A stretch of 64,000 nucleotides of DNA from Serendipita indica DSM 11827 (lineage: Eukaryota > Basidiomycota > Agaricomycetes > Sebacinales > Serendipitaceae): the NCBI GenBank assembly GCA_910890315.1, contig CAJVGD010000018.1, positions 452,908 to 516,907 of the forward strand, given 5' to 3'. Under the pieces are notes generated by a model that had not been told where the DNA came from, made no database searches, and worked only from the letters and a program-made list of their open reading frames with translations. Below, one piece after another: positions 11,940 through 24,239 of this stretch. The first letter of the stretch is position 1, and each line of letters starts with the position of its first letter. A program made the position numbers and the translations under genes.

Positions 11940-14900
11940 TTAGATGATCGTCTCCGTAATGACGGTATGCATCATAAACACGTCGGTGCTTCCCTTCTTT
12001 TCCTCTTCCATCCAGTCGGATATCCGCTCAAACAGGTCCATCACGCCGTTCTCCACTGCCGCTGATCCGTGCTTTGCCTGCTCTTGTTTCCAGAGATACT
12101 TTTTCCCAGGCCACATCTCCGCTTCGACCATTCCGCTCAGGGTCAATTTGACACCTCCAGCGTCTGCGTTTGCCGCCGCTTCCTCCACCATGTGCGGTGG
12201 AATCTTCGGGTCCGTCTTGATCATCAACTCGAGCGACCATGAATCCACGCCATAGAAAGACGCCTCCTTGATGTGGTGGCGTGTATAGCCTTTCGGCGGG
12301 TTATCGTCAATGTTCCACGATAGGATATGCGCGTCGAATGCCAACACTAGTCAAAGTATAAGTGGGTGGCAACAACGAGCAGAGGTAAGACAGACTCGTC
12401 CAAATTACGCCTCGGTGCTTCATCTCCAACTTTAATGACCTAGTCTTTGCGTCGGCGTTGACCGTGTCTTCGTGAACGATGATGCCAAAGGTTTCCTTGT
12501 CCTGCCATGCTGCCGACGGCGCAGGTAGAGGTGGAAGAGAAACGAACGAATAGTGATCCAAAAGCTACTCAAAGTCAGAAAATGCTTGTAGTCAGCACGA
12601 TCGACTCACAGCACCCAGTGGATAGAACTATGCAAAGATCAGGTCAGCATTTCCTCTTCCAAAATACGAAGAGACACGCACCGGTCCCCAGTATGGGTTC
12701 CATTGATCAAATTCGGCTTTGGTAGGTTTCTCTACAGCGTGATTACCGCTCGCTGGAACGATATAATGGCCGAGTTTCTCAGCAAGATCCGTAAAGCCCG
12801 GTGCGCCGTCCATTCCCGCAAGATGGAGACCATATTGGCCAGTCGACACCTGGGGATATCAGAGTAAGCCAACAGTGCGACTTGCTATCGGCAACCTTAC
12901 ATCTTCCGATAGACTGATAAATATTCGCTTCGGATGCTCGGCATCAAACGGCCACGTCCCCAATCCGCTCAGATACGCAAACCACGCTACAGCCCCAACG
13001 CTCGCGATGCGCAGGCACCATCGGACGTTTGGTCCGTTTACCGATGAGGTGAGTGAGGCGGTTGCAGGTGACGAGGTGGTTGGAATGGGAAGGCGATATG
13101 CGAGTGGGACGAGTAGTGGGCAGGCGAGATAGAGGAACACCGCGACAAGAGAGGCGATAATATGCTCCGCTGGTACAAAGGGTGGCATCCGTCCCGTCTA
13201 CGCTCCGTTAGTCATCTTCTTCACCATACCAAGATAGTGGGATAACCCACCAAAGGTACAAAGACGTCCAATGTTCCAACAGTCAGCTGCGTTCCTGACG
13301 CCAGGGGAAGTGCAGAGCCAAAGAAGTAGAGCTACGAAGCTGTCAGTCGCCCATAAAGATGAGATATCATAGACTTACAAGAGGGTGAATACGCAGTCTC
13401 GGTCGACGACTGAAACTGTCCATTAGGAGGCCCAAAGCGACGGCACTGCCGATTCCCATTGAGATTAAGAAGAAGACGATCGCGCTCCCAATCCCGGCAA
13501 ACTGCACAACAACAGCCAAATAAGCGTTGAGGAGCAAGACGGCGTAGAGTATGAGTCGCTCCGCGAGTTCAGATGGGATCGTTTTGGGTACGAGCATGCT
13601 TGGCGCCGGACTCAGCAGGGCTGGTGTTTGTTAGTGAAGAGTATTGAAGGAGGTTTAAACTCACCAAGTACGACAGGCCACGCATAGAGCCCGATAGGTC
13701 GTAGTTCGTTTGAGAACCAACTGAGTTGGGCATTCAGCACAGAGCGCATGATAAACGCCACCACGTTTGCATATGCCAGCGCTCTCACGAGCGACAACAG
13801 TACGTGAGCGATGGATCCTAACATCAGTCGAATAAATGTCGCTGTGGACATGGGCTTTGCACTGCCCGCTTGATTCTTGTCCGACGAGGACGGCACGGTC
13901 TCTTCGCCTCTGCTTGTCCAGACTACCCACGTACAAAGAACGGACCAGAGCGTATACATGATACGCGCCGTAGTACCACTATACACAAACGGCTTCCACC
14001 CGAATAAGGAGAAGAAAACGAGGTCTGGGCGGCGAGAGTGTTGTTGCCCTCCACGGTTATCCTTGGCAAACGGTGAAGAGCTCGTAGTCGCATAGTCTGG
14101 AGTATCGTTCAGCCCCGCTTCTTGCTTGCTTGAATGGAGCCTTGAGGAGTCTTCGTCAAACTTTTGGATCTGTTGGAGCAGCGAGGTCGGCTCGTATTCT
14201 CCTTTGATGTTCTTTGGACGAGCCGTAATCTTCTTGGTGATAGCGAGGACGTTTTCGGCAAAATGTTGTGCGACACCTGGCTCGATATTGTCCACAGTGT
14301 CTTTGGTCGTGTGATAAAAGTAGGAATGACCGACGACTGCCATATCGATGCCAGGTACAAGAAGATATTGATCAAACTGGCGAAAGTCGGTACTATCGTG
14401 CGTCAGTAGCCATCGAAACGAGGACCTGCGAACGTACTCGGACATGAGAATTCCACTGGCAAAGACGTCGTTTGCCAGGACGGTACCATATGGATACGGA
14501 ACATCTTGATAAACGCCCACCATCTCCTCACTTGTCGCTTGGAAGAGTAGCTCTGGACCTTTGCTACCTGCCGCTTCGAGATTCATCACTGTCCTAACGG
14601 TCTGTGCCCAAGGATGTTGCGTGGAGAAGAGGTGAGAAGCGTCTTGGAACGTCTCTTCGGCATTATTGATCACTAGACCAAATATTAAGAGAAATCTCAG
14701 CACAAAAAATCGGCGTACAGAAGATAATGCTCCATCCGACATCCCAGTCCCCTCTACCAGCACTTTCGATCAAAACACGGGCCGTTTCGAAACATATCGC
14801 GACAGAAAGCGCGTCATCCGCGGCTCCAGGTGTCGGCAAGGTGGAATCCAAGTGTGCATTCAGGAGCAATGCCAGCGACTTTGACTCTGGCTTCGAGTTT

Positions 14901-15522
14901 GAGATGCGAAAGAGTATGTTTGTGAGATTCTGGTAGGATTTATAGATGACTTGGTTCATTATATCGAATCTATCCATTGCAGTAAGATGGTAGTTTCTGT
15001 GATGAGAATTGACCTACTTGTGAGTACCGCTTCCCTGTTGCCTATCCCATTCGCACTCGATGTCCACTGTGTCTCCCCGCGTCTTTGCGCGGCTTTTCAC
15101 GTGATCGCATAACGCGGTTAGACCTTGAACCTGGTCGACAGCCCAAGCGTCTCCCAGAGCGTGTTCGCGTGATCCCACTGTTCGAAAGCCGACTTTGTAT
15201 GGGTCTGTGAGCTCAGCGACCATGCTGAGAATGCGCGACTCGGATAACTGAGGTTTGCCAGTGGTGTCGAACAGCCCGACTTTGGGCTCTGGCAAGCCTA
15301 GATACGTTTCGAAACACCATAAATAACTTGTGGGCGAGCTGATTGTTTTGAAGACGTACGGTAATGCGTGTTCATTGACCATAATGGCACGAATGCGAGT
15401 AGAGGAAAGATTCCAAGCCAGAATACAATATCATATCGTGATTCTCGTCGACTTCGCACGCGATTTATGATTTTCCCGACGCGCTTGGGCTGCGTAGGTA
15501 CAGTTGGACGGGTTGAAGCCAT
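11940..15522 (-). CDS. M28-family vacuolar/ER membrane metalloprotease (PFF1/ERMP1 type)
   Basis: A multi-exon membrane protein. The ATG at 15522 (MASTRPTVPTQPKR) precedes a first membrane helix (FWLGIFPLLAFVPLW). The lumenal M28 peptidase domain follows, with its zinc-binding motifs in order: LLNAHLDS (His), GAADD (bridging Asp), NNAEETF (catalytic Glu pair), NLEAAGSKG (Glu ligand) and YHTTKDT (His ligand). Introns are short: for example HYR/LPEPKVG is joined across about 60 bp, and SIIF/LINNAEET across about 45 bp. The C-terminal half, from about 13900 down, has many hydrophobic segments consistent with a multi-pass domain. It ends in a soluble tail (HTVITETII) at the TAA at 11940. The family is sure; the exact exon map in the membrane part is not. 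Confidence 0.85.
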
Positions 15523-15771
15523 GGATGCTCAGAGGCTGGGAATGCCGACGAATACGGAAGGACAGCGGCCGGCCCGAATAAGCTCTCTTGAGCGTTTACA
15601 GCGTCTGTAGTGCAGGAGAAGAACGCAGCTGGAACAAAAAGGGCCAGGTTCTACTAGCTGGTCGGAGGAAAGTATATGACACATTAGATTCGTCACTACG
15701 CACTTATGCAGTCATAAACTGTAAAAGAGAGTGGGGTTGTGACTAGTTAGTTACATGACCTAATCGACAGA
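15523..15771. other. Gap between protease start and first GMC gene
   Basis: Contains the probable promoter of the protease gene on the minus strand and the 3' flank of the GMC gene. No gene seen. Confidence 0.4.
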
Positions 15772-17818
15772 CTATACTCCAGCCTTGATCATGTCGGCCA
15801 GTTTCTCCGCAATCCCATAGAGTGTACTCATCATATGCGAGGAAATCTGCGTTGGTATGATGCTTGCGTCTGTGACTCGCAGATTTTTGGTGCCATAGAC
15901 CCGTAGACGTCCATCGACCACACCTCCAAGGTCCTTGCGCATCATGGAGCACGTCCCCAATGCGTGGCTATTCGAAGAAAAGGCAGCCTTCAACCATGGA
16001 TCCCACGCTTGGACGGAGCCACCGTCACCAGTTGGATCAGGAACGACAGCAAGCCCAGGCAGATACTCGGCTGACGTGAGGTTCGATAGTGGTGCCGTTG
16101 TGAATAGTTTGCGCACGAGTCTAGCGCCTTGGACCTCCACCTCCATGTCAAAGGGTACGCTGAAAAAGTTGTTCGTTACATTGGGTTTCGCAAAAGGATC
16201 AACAGTTTTGATCTTGACGGAACCGCGACTAAACGGGAGAAGGCCCCAGAATATGGCTCCGTGCATGGGAGCATAGTCGATATTGCCGTATATGAGTTCA
16301 AGGACAGGAACTATTATAAATGAGCACAAGCAGTGGATCGAAGATTTAATAACCGACCCTTGCCCTTGATGATAACGTCCGCCTGTGACTCGAAGATCTT
16401 CATCAACGCTGCCTTGGAGAGTGCATTGTCCTTTTGTGATTCTGCCCATGCGTCCAGACTGGTGCGAATCTTCGTAGTCACTGCCGCCGCGTCCTTTCCA
16501 AAGAGTTGAGAAAGGTTCGGAAACGCGAGAAGGTTATTCCAAGGACGTCCAGTAAGTTGGAACGTCCTATTAAAACCAAGAGTAATCAGGGTCTGCTCTT
16601 GGAGGTTCTTGCCGACGGTTGGGAGATTCAGCACAGTCGAGATGCCGAGCGAAGACAAAAGTGCGCGATCTCCAACACCTGAGCGTTGCAGAATTGCAGG
16701 CGTGTTGATGGATCCAGCCGCCATGATCACTTCCTTTCGCACGTTGGCCCGGTACACGGTCGAAGAGTTATTGAGATGGAGGAACTCTACGCCTATCACC
16801 GTCTTGGAGCCGTCAGGTTTCCAAACCAGCTTTGTGACGGTCGAATTGAGAAGCGTCAACCAATTTGTTCTAGTATTCTCGACGGGCGTGAGGTAGGACA
16901 TGGCCGACGACGAGCGGTGAAAACTGTCGTCTGGGTTGATGGACTATGAGTATGTCAATTCGTTATCATCTACGAGAGGATATACCGCACACTGGGCACG
17001 AATGCGACGCAGTTTGGATCCCCGCCATTTAAATCACGGCAATGCGGGATTCCCGTCACATTATGGATGGTAGCGATAAATGCTGGGTGCTGCGGTCCCC
17101 CGAGCATCTCCTCGGGAAATCCCACATTCACTGGTCCTCGAACACCATGCCAACTGGTAACTCCATCTGCACCGACCTGTTGATTGGCGGCGCTGGGTGG
17201 ATGGTAGTGCTCAGCCTGGAACTTGTGAGTTACCTTTAGTACATCAGGATCTCTCCTACTTTCTTCATGTACGAATAAAGATTATTCCAATTCCATCCGA
17301 GACTGCGTTCGCCTGGTGTGAGGAGGTCGGACCATGCATCATACTGTGCGGCAGCACCGCGAGTCCATGTTCCGCCGTTGATAGACGAACTTCCACCGAG
17401 TGTCTTTCCTCTTTGCGAAGATTGAGCATAAGCGGGCTTGGAGCTGGTAGCCTTACCCGTCCGTCGTCTTTCCATAGTCCACAGGCCATGACCAGTCGAT
17501 ATCAGACCCATAGACCTGCAGAGCATTGTATAGGTCATACACTCTTGGATCTTTACGATTATCGCCCCCCGCCTCGATTACCAACACCGTTGTACGTGCA
17601 TCTTCGGACAATCGACCCGCGAGCGCGAGACCAGTAAGCCCACCACCCACTATAATGTAGTCGAATGTACGGTTGGATGCATCCAATGGGTTTCCGGATA
17701 TCCCGCTTGGAGGGCGAGGGTGAGTTTGGTAATCCGTCGTCGCGTGTACGACTACAGGAAGCGCATGGAGCAGGGCTCCTAGGAGGAAATAAAGCATTTC
17801 GTAAATATCCTTAGCCAC
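15772..17818 (-). CDS. Secreted GMC-family FAD oxidoreductase, tandem copy 1
   Basis: A flavin-dependent alcohol/sugar oxidase or dehydrogenase of the type secreted by wood- and litter-degrading fungi. The start is at 17818, or more likely at the second Met (17797), which opens the signal peptide MLYFLLGALLHALPVVVHA. The FAD dinucleotide motif is VGGGLTGLALAGRLSE with VIEAGG. GMC signature 1 is KTLGGSSSINGGTWTRG and signature 2 is GSINTPAILQRSGVG. The C-terminal active-site pair is His in SNSHALGTCSM and His in QISSHMMSTLYG. The stop is the TAG at 15772. At least three short introns interrupt it. The substrate cannot be named from sequence. A TATAAA (minus strand, 17846-17841) lies 23-44 bp before the candidate starts. 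Confidence 0.85.
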
Positions 17819-19344
17819 ATCTCTCTATGCTGAGAGAGACTTTATAAGGGTTTTACTGACAAATCCGACCTGGTGTGATATTGGCATCAAGGGTCACCAT
17901 CCCCTTCCAGTTCAAACCAGGTCATCGACAGTCTCAGCCAGATATTACGATAATTCTAAGGGGCACCGTTTCTCGTCGTCTATATCTGACGAAAGTCGGC
18001 GTTGAGCCTGCCTGTTGGAGATACCTCGGCCACGTGTAGTAAAGGCGATCGGCAGAAGCAGACTATCTAATATTGCAGCTCATTTAGGGTCTCGATTCAA
18101 ATACCCTTCTACCTCATATTTCTTTAAGGCCGTTGAATTGGCGGGTACTGTGCAAATCCGACCCAGTTGCTGAAGATGCTTTATAATAACATCAAATCGA
18201 CCTATTGATGTGATCCTTGTTTACATTACTCTATGTTTTCTTCCATTATTCTAAGCGAGTTTTCTAAAACTGCCGAAAACCACCGGTGTGCGTGTATCGG
18301 ACGATGGTGTAAATCCAAAAGGAGGAATGCAACCCAAAGGGAAGAATGTGATATTGCCAATACATCACCCACACCGAATATCGGACAGAACTACAATGAG
18401 AGGACGACCAGGATACTATCAGTACACCCTCGACAATATCGACTATCAGCCGAATTTGATCGAGAGCTTATTCTCTGCAGCTGATGATGCGAGTATGCAA
18501 CGCGTGGCTGTCTAGGCTTGAGAATGGTTACATGTAGAAACGGCGAACGGTGTTCACCCTTGGGTACCGAGGAGACTTCACGCAGTACAATCCATCTAAT
18601 TAGGATGATTTGGACGAAAATGTTCATCCACCGCCCGCATGCTCGTGCTAGTAGAAAACATCCGCCAATACTCAGCTCAATCTATAGAAGAGCAAGCGGT
18701 CTATATACACTTTAGAAACTTGTATATATATATAGAAGCAGCATCGTACTGAAAAGCGTGAACGCTTGTTGAGGCGAGGATGGGTAACGTGAGATTGGAA
18801 GAAGGGAATGAGAGCGAGCGGAAAATACGGGACTTAGGCCTCGGTAGGCGAGCAATGGACAAGAAAATAGCTGAAATTCTTCTTATATACATGATTGCCA
18901 ATTATTGGAGGCTTTATATGCGCGCGAGAGCGCGAGACGAAAGGCGGAAAGGATGAAGTCGAAACGAAGGTGAGGAAGATGAGACAGGGCGGAGCTGCTG
19001 CGCCGCTTAGAGAGTGTAAACGGCTAACCAGAATGTAAGAAACTATCTATCTAGCTCCGGGGGACCCTGGCTGGTCCGTGCCACTCGGGCGCGAGGGCGT
19101 TACAGTATGCTCAGAAGTCCCATGAGTCGAGGAAATCGAATCCTCGGCAGTGTCAAGGCTTGACGGAACTTCAATCAATTCATATTATCCCACGCAGATT
19201 ATTAGTAAATCCGTAGTGCTTGAAGATCACGCTATTGCCATTTCCGAATCGAGCAATCCCTCTTTTACACCGGGGCTCATGAAGCATAGGGAATCAATGG
19301 CCAAATACCCACAATCAGAGTACCTTGAATCAGAATTTTCTACG
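17819..19344. other. Spacer between tandem GMC genes with duplicated promoter block
   Basis: The left 300 bp is homologous to the region upstream of the second GMC gene. Shared landmarks are TCAAGGGTCACC (about 17889 and 21455), ATCTAATATT then CAGCTCATTT (about 18066 and 21630), and CAAATACCCTTC. The rest, to 19344, shows no convincing gene. It includes a TA dinucleotide run near 18720. Confidence 0.5.
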
Positions 19345-21364
19345 CTACAACCCAGCCTTGATCATGTCGGCCAGTTTCTCCGCAATCCCGTAAAGGGTAC
19401 TCATCATGTGAGAGGAAACCTGCGTCGGCATGACACTGGCGTCGGTAACGCGCAAGTTCTTCGCACCATAAACTCTCAAACGACCGTCTACGACGCCTCC
19501 AAGGTCCTTTCGCATCATTGAGCACGTACCCAATGCATGGCTATTCGAAGAAAAGGCAGCCTTCAACCATGGATCCCACGCCTCGACTGACCCTCCATCA
19601 CCAACTGGATCAGGGACAGCGGCAAGGCCAGGGTAGTACTCAGCCGAGGTGAGATTTGAGAGCGGCGGTGTGTTGAACAGTTTGCGCAAGAGCTTAGCGC
19701 CCTTCGCTTGCATCTCCGTGTCGAAGGCAACACTGAAGAAGTTATTCGTCACGTTTGGTTTGGCGAAGGGATCCGTCGTTTTGATCTTGACAGACCCACG
19801 ACTGAAAGGAAGGAGAACCCAGGACATGGTTCCATGTAACGCAATGTAATCGGCAGTAATGAAGATGATCTCAAACACGGGCGCTGTTTAGAATAAGTTT
19901 AGGAACTCCTTGACAACACAAGCACTAACCTTTGTCTCTAATAATGACGTCTGCCTGAGACTCATAAATCTTCTTCAGGGCTGCCTTGGACAGTGCATTC
20001 TCCTTTTGCGAGTCTGCCCATGAATCTAGACTGGAGCGAATTTCCGCTGCAACAGCTGTCGCGTTCTTGCCATAGAGTTGCGCGAGATTTGGAAATGCAA
20101 GCAGATTGCTCCAAGGCCTGCTTAGCATCTCATACGTTCTATTGAAAAATATTGGTACGAGAGTCTGCTCCTGCAGGTTCTTGCCGACGGTTGGGAGATT
20201 CAGCACAGTTGAGATGCCGAGCGAAGACAGAAGCGCAGGATCTCCGACACCCGAGCGTTGCAGAATCGCGGGTGTGTTGATGGATCCAGCCGCCATGATC
20301 ACTTCCTTTCGTACGTTGGCTCTGTACACGGTCGAAGAGTTATTGAGATGGAGGAACTCCACGCCAATGACCGTCTTGGAGTCGTCGGGCTTCCAAACTA
20401 ACTTGAATACAGTCGAATTTACAAGCGTTAGCCAGTTCTTTCGAGTATTCTCGACAGGTGTGAGGTAAGACATGGCCGATGAGGAACGGTGAAAGTTGTC
20501 CTCGGGATTGATCGACTATTGAAATCTCAGGTGAAGCTCGAATGGATAATAAACGTACGCTGGGCACGAAAGCGACGCAATTTGGATAGCCACCATTCAG
20601 ATCGCGGCAATGAGGGATTCCAGTAATGTTTTTAATGGCCGTGATGAATGCAGAATGTTGCGATCCTTCAACCATCTTTTCTGGAAATCCGACGTGTACA
20701 GGCCCTCGGGTTCCATGCCAGCTGGTCACTCCATCGGCGCCCAGTCGGCGATTATCCTCACTTGGAGGATGATAATGCTCGGCCTTGCATGTATTGGTGA
20801 GCTTGTACCCGTGTCCAATAATGGTTCTTACCTTCTTCATGTACGAATAAAGATTACTCCAATTCCATCCAAGACTGCGTTCGCCTGGTGTGAGGAGGTC
20901 GGACCATGCATCGTACTGCGCAGCAGCCCCACGAGTCCACGTCGCGCCATTGATAGACGAGCTTCCACCAAGAGTTTTACCTCTTTTCGATATATCAGTA
21001 CTCGCATGTTCTGAAATTGACTGCCTTACCCATTCCCTGTTTTTCCATAGTCCACTGGCCATGACCAATCGAGATCAGAGCCGTAAAACTGTTGCGAGTT
21101 ATACACATCATACACTCTCGGGTCTTTACGGTTATCGCCTCCTGCCTCAATCACCAATACTGTCGTACCCGCATCCTCGGACAATCGACCGGCGAGCGCG
21201 AGACCAGTAAGCCCACCGCCCACAACGATGTAGTCAAACGTGTGATTGGATGCATCCAAGGGATCTCCAGATACGCCGCTTGGAAAATGAGGTGACGACC
21301 GGGAGTTTGCGGTGGCGACCACCGAAAAGGTTGAAAACACGGCTCCGAGTAGAAAAAGAGGCAT
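19345..21364 (-). CDS. Secreted GMC-family FAD oxidoreductase, tandem copy 2
   Basis: A paralogue of the gene at 15772, on the same strand with the same intron positions. The start at 21364 opens a signal peptide (MPLFLLGAVFSTFSVVATA). FAD motif VGGGLTGLALAGRLSE, signature KTLGGSSSINGATWTRG, signature GSINTPAILQRSGVGD, and the active-site His residues in SNSHALGTCSM and QVSSHMMSTLYG are all kept. It ends IKAGL at the stop at 19345. The block around AFFEMVV-like positions is absent; the most divergent stretch between the copies is the region before the C-terminal domain (VFEIIFITADYIALHG here, VLELIYGNIDYAPMHG in the other), which lines the substrate channel in this family. A TATA-like TATATAT lies about 45 bp upstream. 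It looks intact. Confidence 0.85.
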
Positions 21365-22297
21365 ATTGAGACGAACGACGGGCCATAACTCTCTTTTCTG
21401 AGACTTTTATATATAAGGGCTCACTGAAAAGGCCGACTGGCCAATATTAGTATCAAGGGTCACCAAACTTCCTCTTCCACTCAGCCGACTTGTCAGTAAA
21501 TTCAACCAAGAACGATGGAACAGGGTTATAACAGGAGTTTATTCCCTATACCCGACTAGAGTGGAAGTCCAATATACTGATTGGGGATATCTCCGTCACA
21601 TGCACAAAGTACATGGAGAGATGTGATTATCTAATATTACAGCTCATTTGGCGTTGAATCAAATACCCTTCAGCTTCATATCTCTTTAAAGCCGTCAAAG
21701 TAGTTGTCGCTCCTCAGCATGTTCAGCTACTGGATTGTGAAACACTGACCCGGGTTTCCCTTGACACTCGCTCGATTACCAGTAATTTGGTTGCCTTAGA
21801 AATCTATATATTACGTGATGCAGTCAGACAAAAACCCAACGCTGGTCCTAGAAGGAAATTCAAAATATCACGGCTGGGCTTCAATAACACAATAAGGTGA
21901 AGTCGTGTCATTAAATCCTAGCCAATATCATTTGTCCCTCACGATTACAGGGACGAGGTGAGTTACAAGATTAGTTAAGCCCAGGATGTATCGTCGGCTG
22001 CCCATGAATGGGCGCTCCTTCTGCCCGAGGTAGGTGTGAAACGTGGTGTGTCTCGTTCGGAGTATTCAGTAGATTGAAAACCACATCGATCTCGGTTTTG
22101 TTCATTTAGCCCGACTTGGGTGGTGTAAACGCCGATATTTTCTCATATGATGAGCATTTCAACCAGCCAGGAATTCATTCCCCCATAATTGAGCGTTCCT
22201 GCCATTCACATCGGTTCCGAGTAAATATTAGCTCCCATAACTCAGTCACAGCACCATCTTGGCACTTTCTGTTCTATCGCGCAAGGATAGTCAAAGT
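21365..22297. other. Upstream region of GMC copy 2 and unassigned sequence
   Basis: The first 330 bp is the duplicated promoter block described for the spacer at 17819. From about 21700 to 22297 I see no gene or repeat. Confidence 0.4.
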
Positions 22298-22302
22298 CGG
22301 AG

Positions 22303-22991
22303 TGTTACGGACCAGCCCGCAAGACCCACGTCATCTGGATGACTCGTATATGTCAGTATGAGTCACGAAGAACGAGGATAGTCACTTACCTGACTCACGA
22401 TGCGCGGCCGGCCGTGGCCAGCTTTGGCCACTACGAGCGGGAGCTTGTATGTGGACGGCTGCGCACGACTCGCCCGTATCAAGAGTCATCTCTATAGGTG
22501 ACTCGTTATATAGATGACATGATATAAGATGTCGGATCGCTGTCTCGTCTCGGACTCCTCTTGTCCCTTCCTCCAACTCCCGCCAACCCTATGCCCTCCA
22601 ACGTAGTCCGCTACCGACTACTGGTTCCGAAATAATGCTTACATAAGCTTATCGAAAGGTATAAAAGGACCCGATTTTCCATGTAACATTCGCTAGTCTG
22701 ATATCTGACTCCCTCGCCCAGTTTACGCGTCATATTACAGTAAATAAGTACCTCACGTCGAGGAATAATCTAAAGTAAACCATTGCTAGACCTGTCCTGA
22801 CCCTACTCGGGACTCCGCCAGTCAGAAAGACGTGGGTATCGTCTTCAACACTCCCTCGCCCAGTTTACGCGTCATATTACAGTAACTAAGTACCTCACGT
22901 CGAGGAATAATCTAAAGTAAACCATTGCTAGACCTGTACTGACCCTACTCGGGACTCCGCCAGTCAGAAGACGTGGGTATCGTCTTTAACA
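22303..22991 (+). mobile_element. Solo LTR of an LTR retrotransposon, with target-site duplication
   Basis: The element begins TGTTACGGACC and ends CGTCTTTAACA, so it has TGTTA...TAACA inverted ends. It is flanked on both sides by the identical 5 bases CGGAG (22298-22302 and 22992-22996), a perfect target-site duplication. A TATA box with context GGTATAAAAGG lies near 22658-22668, as expected for the LTR promoter. There is no internal coding region, so it is a solo LTR left by LTR-LTR recombination. It is unrelated in sequence to the copia LTRs elsewhere in the window. A length of about 690 bp would suit a Ty3/gypsy-type element, but that is inference. Confidence 0.85.
22708..22991 (+). repeat. 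Two tandem copies of a 142-bp unit at the LTR 3' end
   Basis: The text starting ACTCCCTCGCCCAGTTTACG at 22708 starts again at 22850. It runs to 22991 with only a few differences (for example AAATAAG versus AACTAAG, GTCCTG versus GTACTG, and one A missing in AGAAAGACG). It duplicates the U5 end of the solo LTR; copy 1 also ends in a CTTCAACA resembling the LTR terminus. Confidence 0.9.
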
Positions 22992-22996
22992 CGGAG

Positions 22997-23253
22997 TCGG
23001 ATACTGATGAGGTAGATAGTACCCACACAAGGTGACCACGAAGGTACAAATGCGAAATAACCCACTCAAAACTCACTTTTAAAGTCATAATAGTACTACT
23101 CGTCAAAGAATGAGGGCTAGACCGCATATTTTTTCAGTTGACACAGGAGGGATTCGATTCCCAAGTGCGAAGTAAAGATGAATATGTTATCTGATTGTTG
23201 AGATTTCCTCCTCTACGAACCTGAGGAATCATACAGGATGGTTCTACGCACGA
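22997..23253. other. Gap right of the solo LTR
   Basis: Nothing recognised; 3' flank of the minus-strand secreted-protein gene. Confidence 0.4.
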
Positions 23254-23616
23254 TCAATCTAGCTCAGCGACGAGTGAACGTCGCGTATTGTCCGGCGCAG
23301 GAGCCGCATCAGCTCCTCCTTTCGGTGCACTCTGTTCGTTGGGATTTGCTTCCTTGCTCTTCTCTGCCTGATGCACGCCTGCTGGCTCGGCGACGGGTGA
23401 TCCGGAAGCAGGGTGCACGTGTACACCAACGACGTGAACGCCATGCGCCTTTACGTCTCTTTTGACATAATACTGCTCTTGAGGTGCTGTCATTGCCGAC
23501 ACGGCGCTTGCGAGGTGATGGATGATGTTGTGCCCGTGGAAAGGCGCCGGTAGCGGTGCGGCCAAGGATTGTGAAGCAGCGATGAGTGCTGTAATGATCA
23601 CACTAGTGAACAACAT
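23254..23616 (-). CDS. Small secreted protein, His/Val/Ala-rich (120 residues)
   Basis: A single exon. MLFTSVIITALIAASQSLAA is a signal peptide, followed by PLPAPFHGHNIIHH. A dibasic KR at about residues 52-53 (YYVKRDVK) could be a Kex2 processing site. The segment after it is His/Val-rich (AHGVHVVGVHVHP), and the C-terminus is hydrophilic and Pro/Ala/Glu-rich. There are no cysteines. On the minus strand TATAAAAG lies at 23772-23765, about 150 bp upstream. The function is unknown; it has the same plan as the genes at 10523 and 40117. Confidence 0.6.
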   Translation of the reverse strand: MLFTSVIITALIAASQSLAAPLPAPFHGHNIIHHLASAVSAMTAPQEQYYVKRDVKAHGVHVVGVHVHPASGSPVAEPAGVHQAEKSKEANPNEQSAPKGGADAAPAPDNTRRSLVAELD

Positions 23617-24239
23617 GGCTAATTAGGAAAAGAAAAAAACACTAAAGGGCAGTGAGCGTGATAGGACCATTACGATGTCACTCACAAGTGGCGCCTGGCC
23701 GTGAGAAGGAAGGTTGAAGGCGAAGAAAGTATGGGCGTGTGATAATGACAGTAAGAACATGCGACTTTTATACTTGCACTCGCGCGCGCGAGGTGCCGAA
23801 AGCGGTTCGCAGGACAACCCGCAACGTCGACCCGACAGGGAAGATGGTCTGGGAATGCAGAGCTCATCCACAAATTTTCATTCTGGCTCTGCAACAGAAG
23901 GCGCCAAGTGTGAATGCGAGGAGCAAGGCGATGAGCACCGCCTTCGTATGCGCACGGGTCCTCTGATTTAGCTGGGCCTTTCATTGTCGGACTTCGAAAT
24001 CAAACCCGGTTGGCAAGGACCACGCCTATCAAGGGGGCGGAGAAAACTTACTCCCGTCGCTCGTTATCGAATCAGTCCTCGTACGAATGTCGTAAACATT
24101 GCACGATCCTAGGGTGAGAACAAAACGTATCGGAAGCTATGAAATGCTTTGAACTCTGAAGGCATGAACTAGGTTGAATCAGCGTGGGTGACAAAGAAAG
24201 AGCCGTATACCAACTCGTCCTATAGTCGGATGGTGGCCA
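23617..24239. other. Promoter of the secreted-protein gene and F-box 3' flank
   Basis: Contains the TATA box at 23765-23772 (minus strand). No other gene is supported; open frames here are short and inconsistent. Confidence 0.4.

Noticed and set aside
18391-18901. Short open frames between the GMC genes
   Set aside because: No start context, splice pattern or domain; AT-rich with a TA run.
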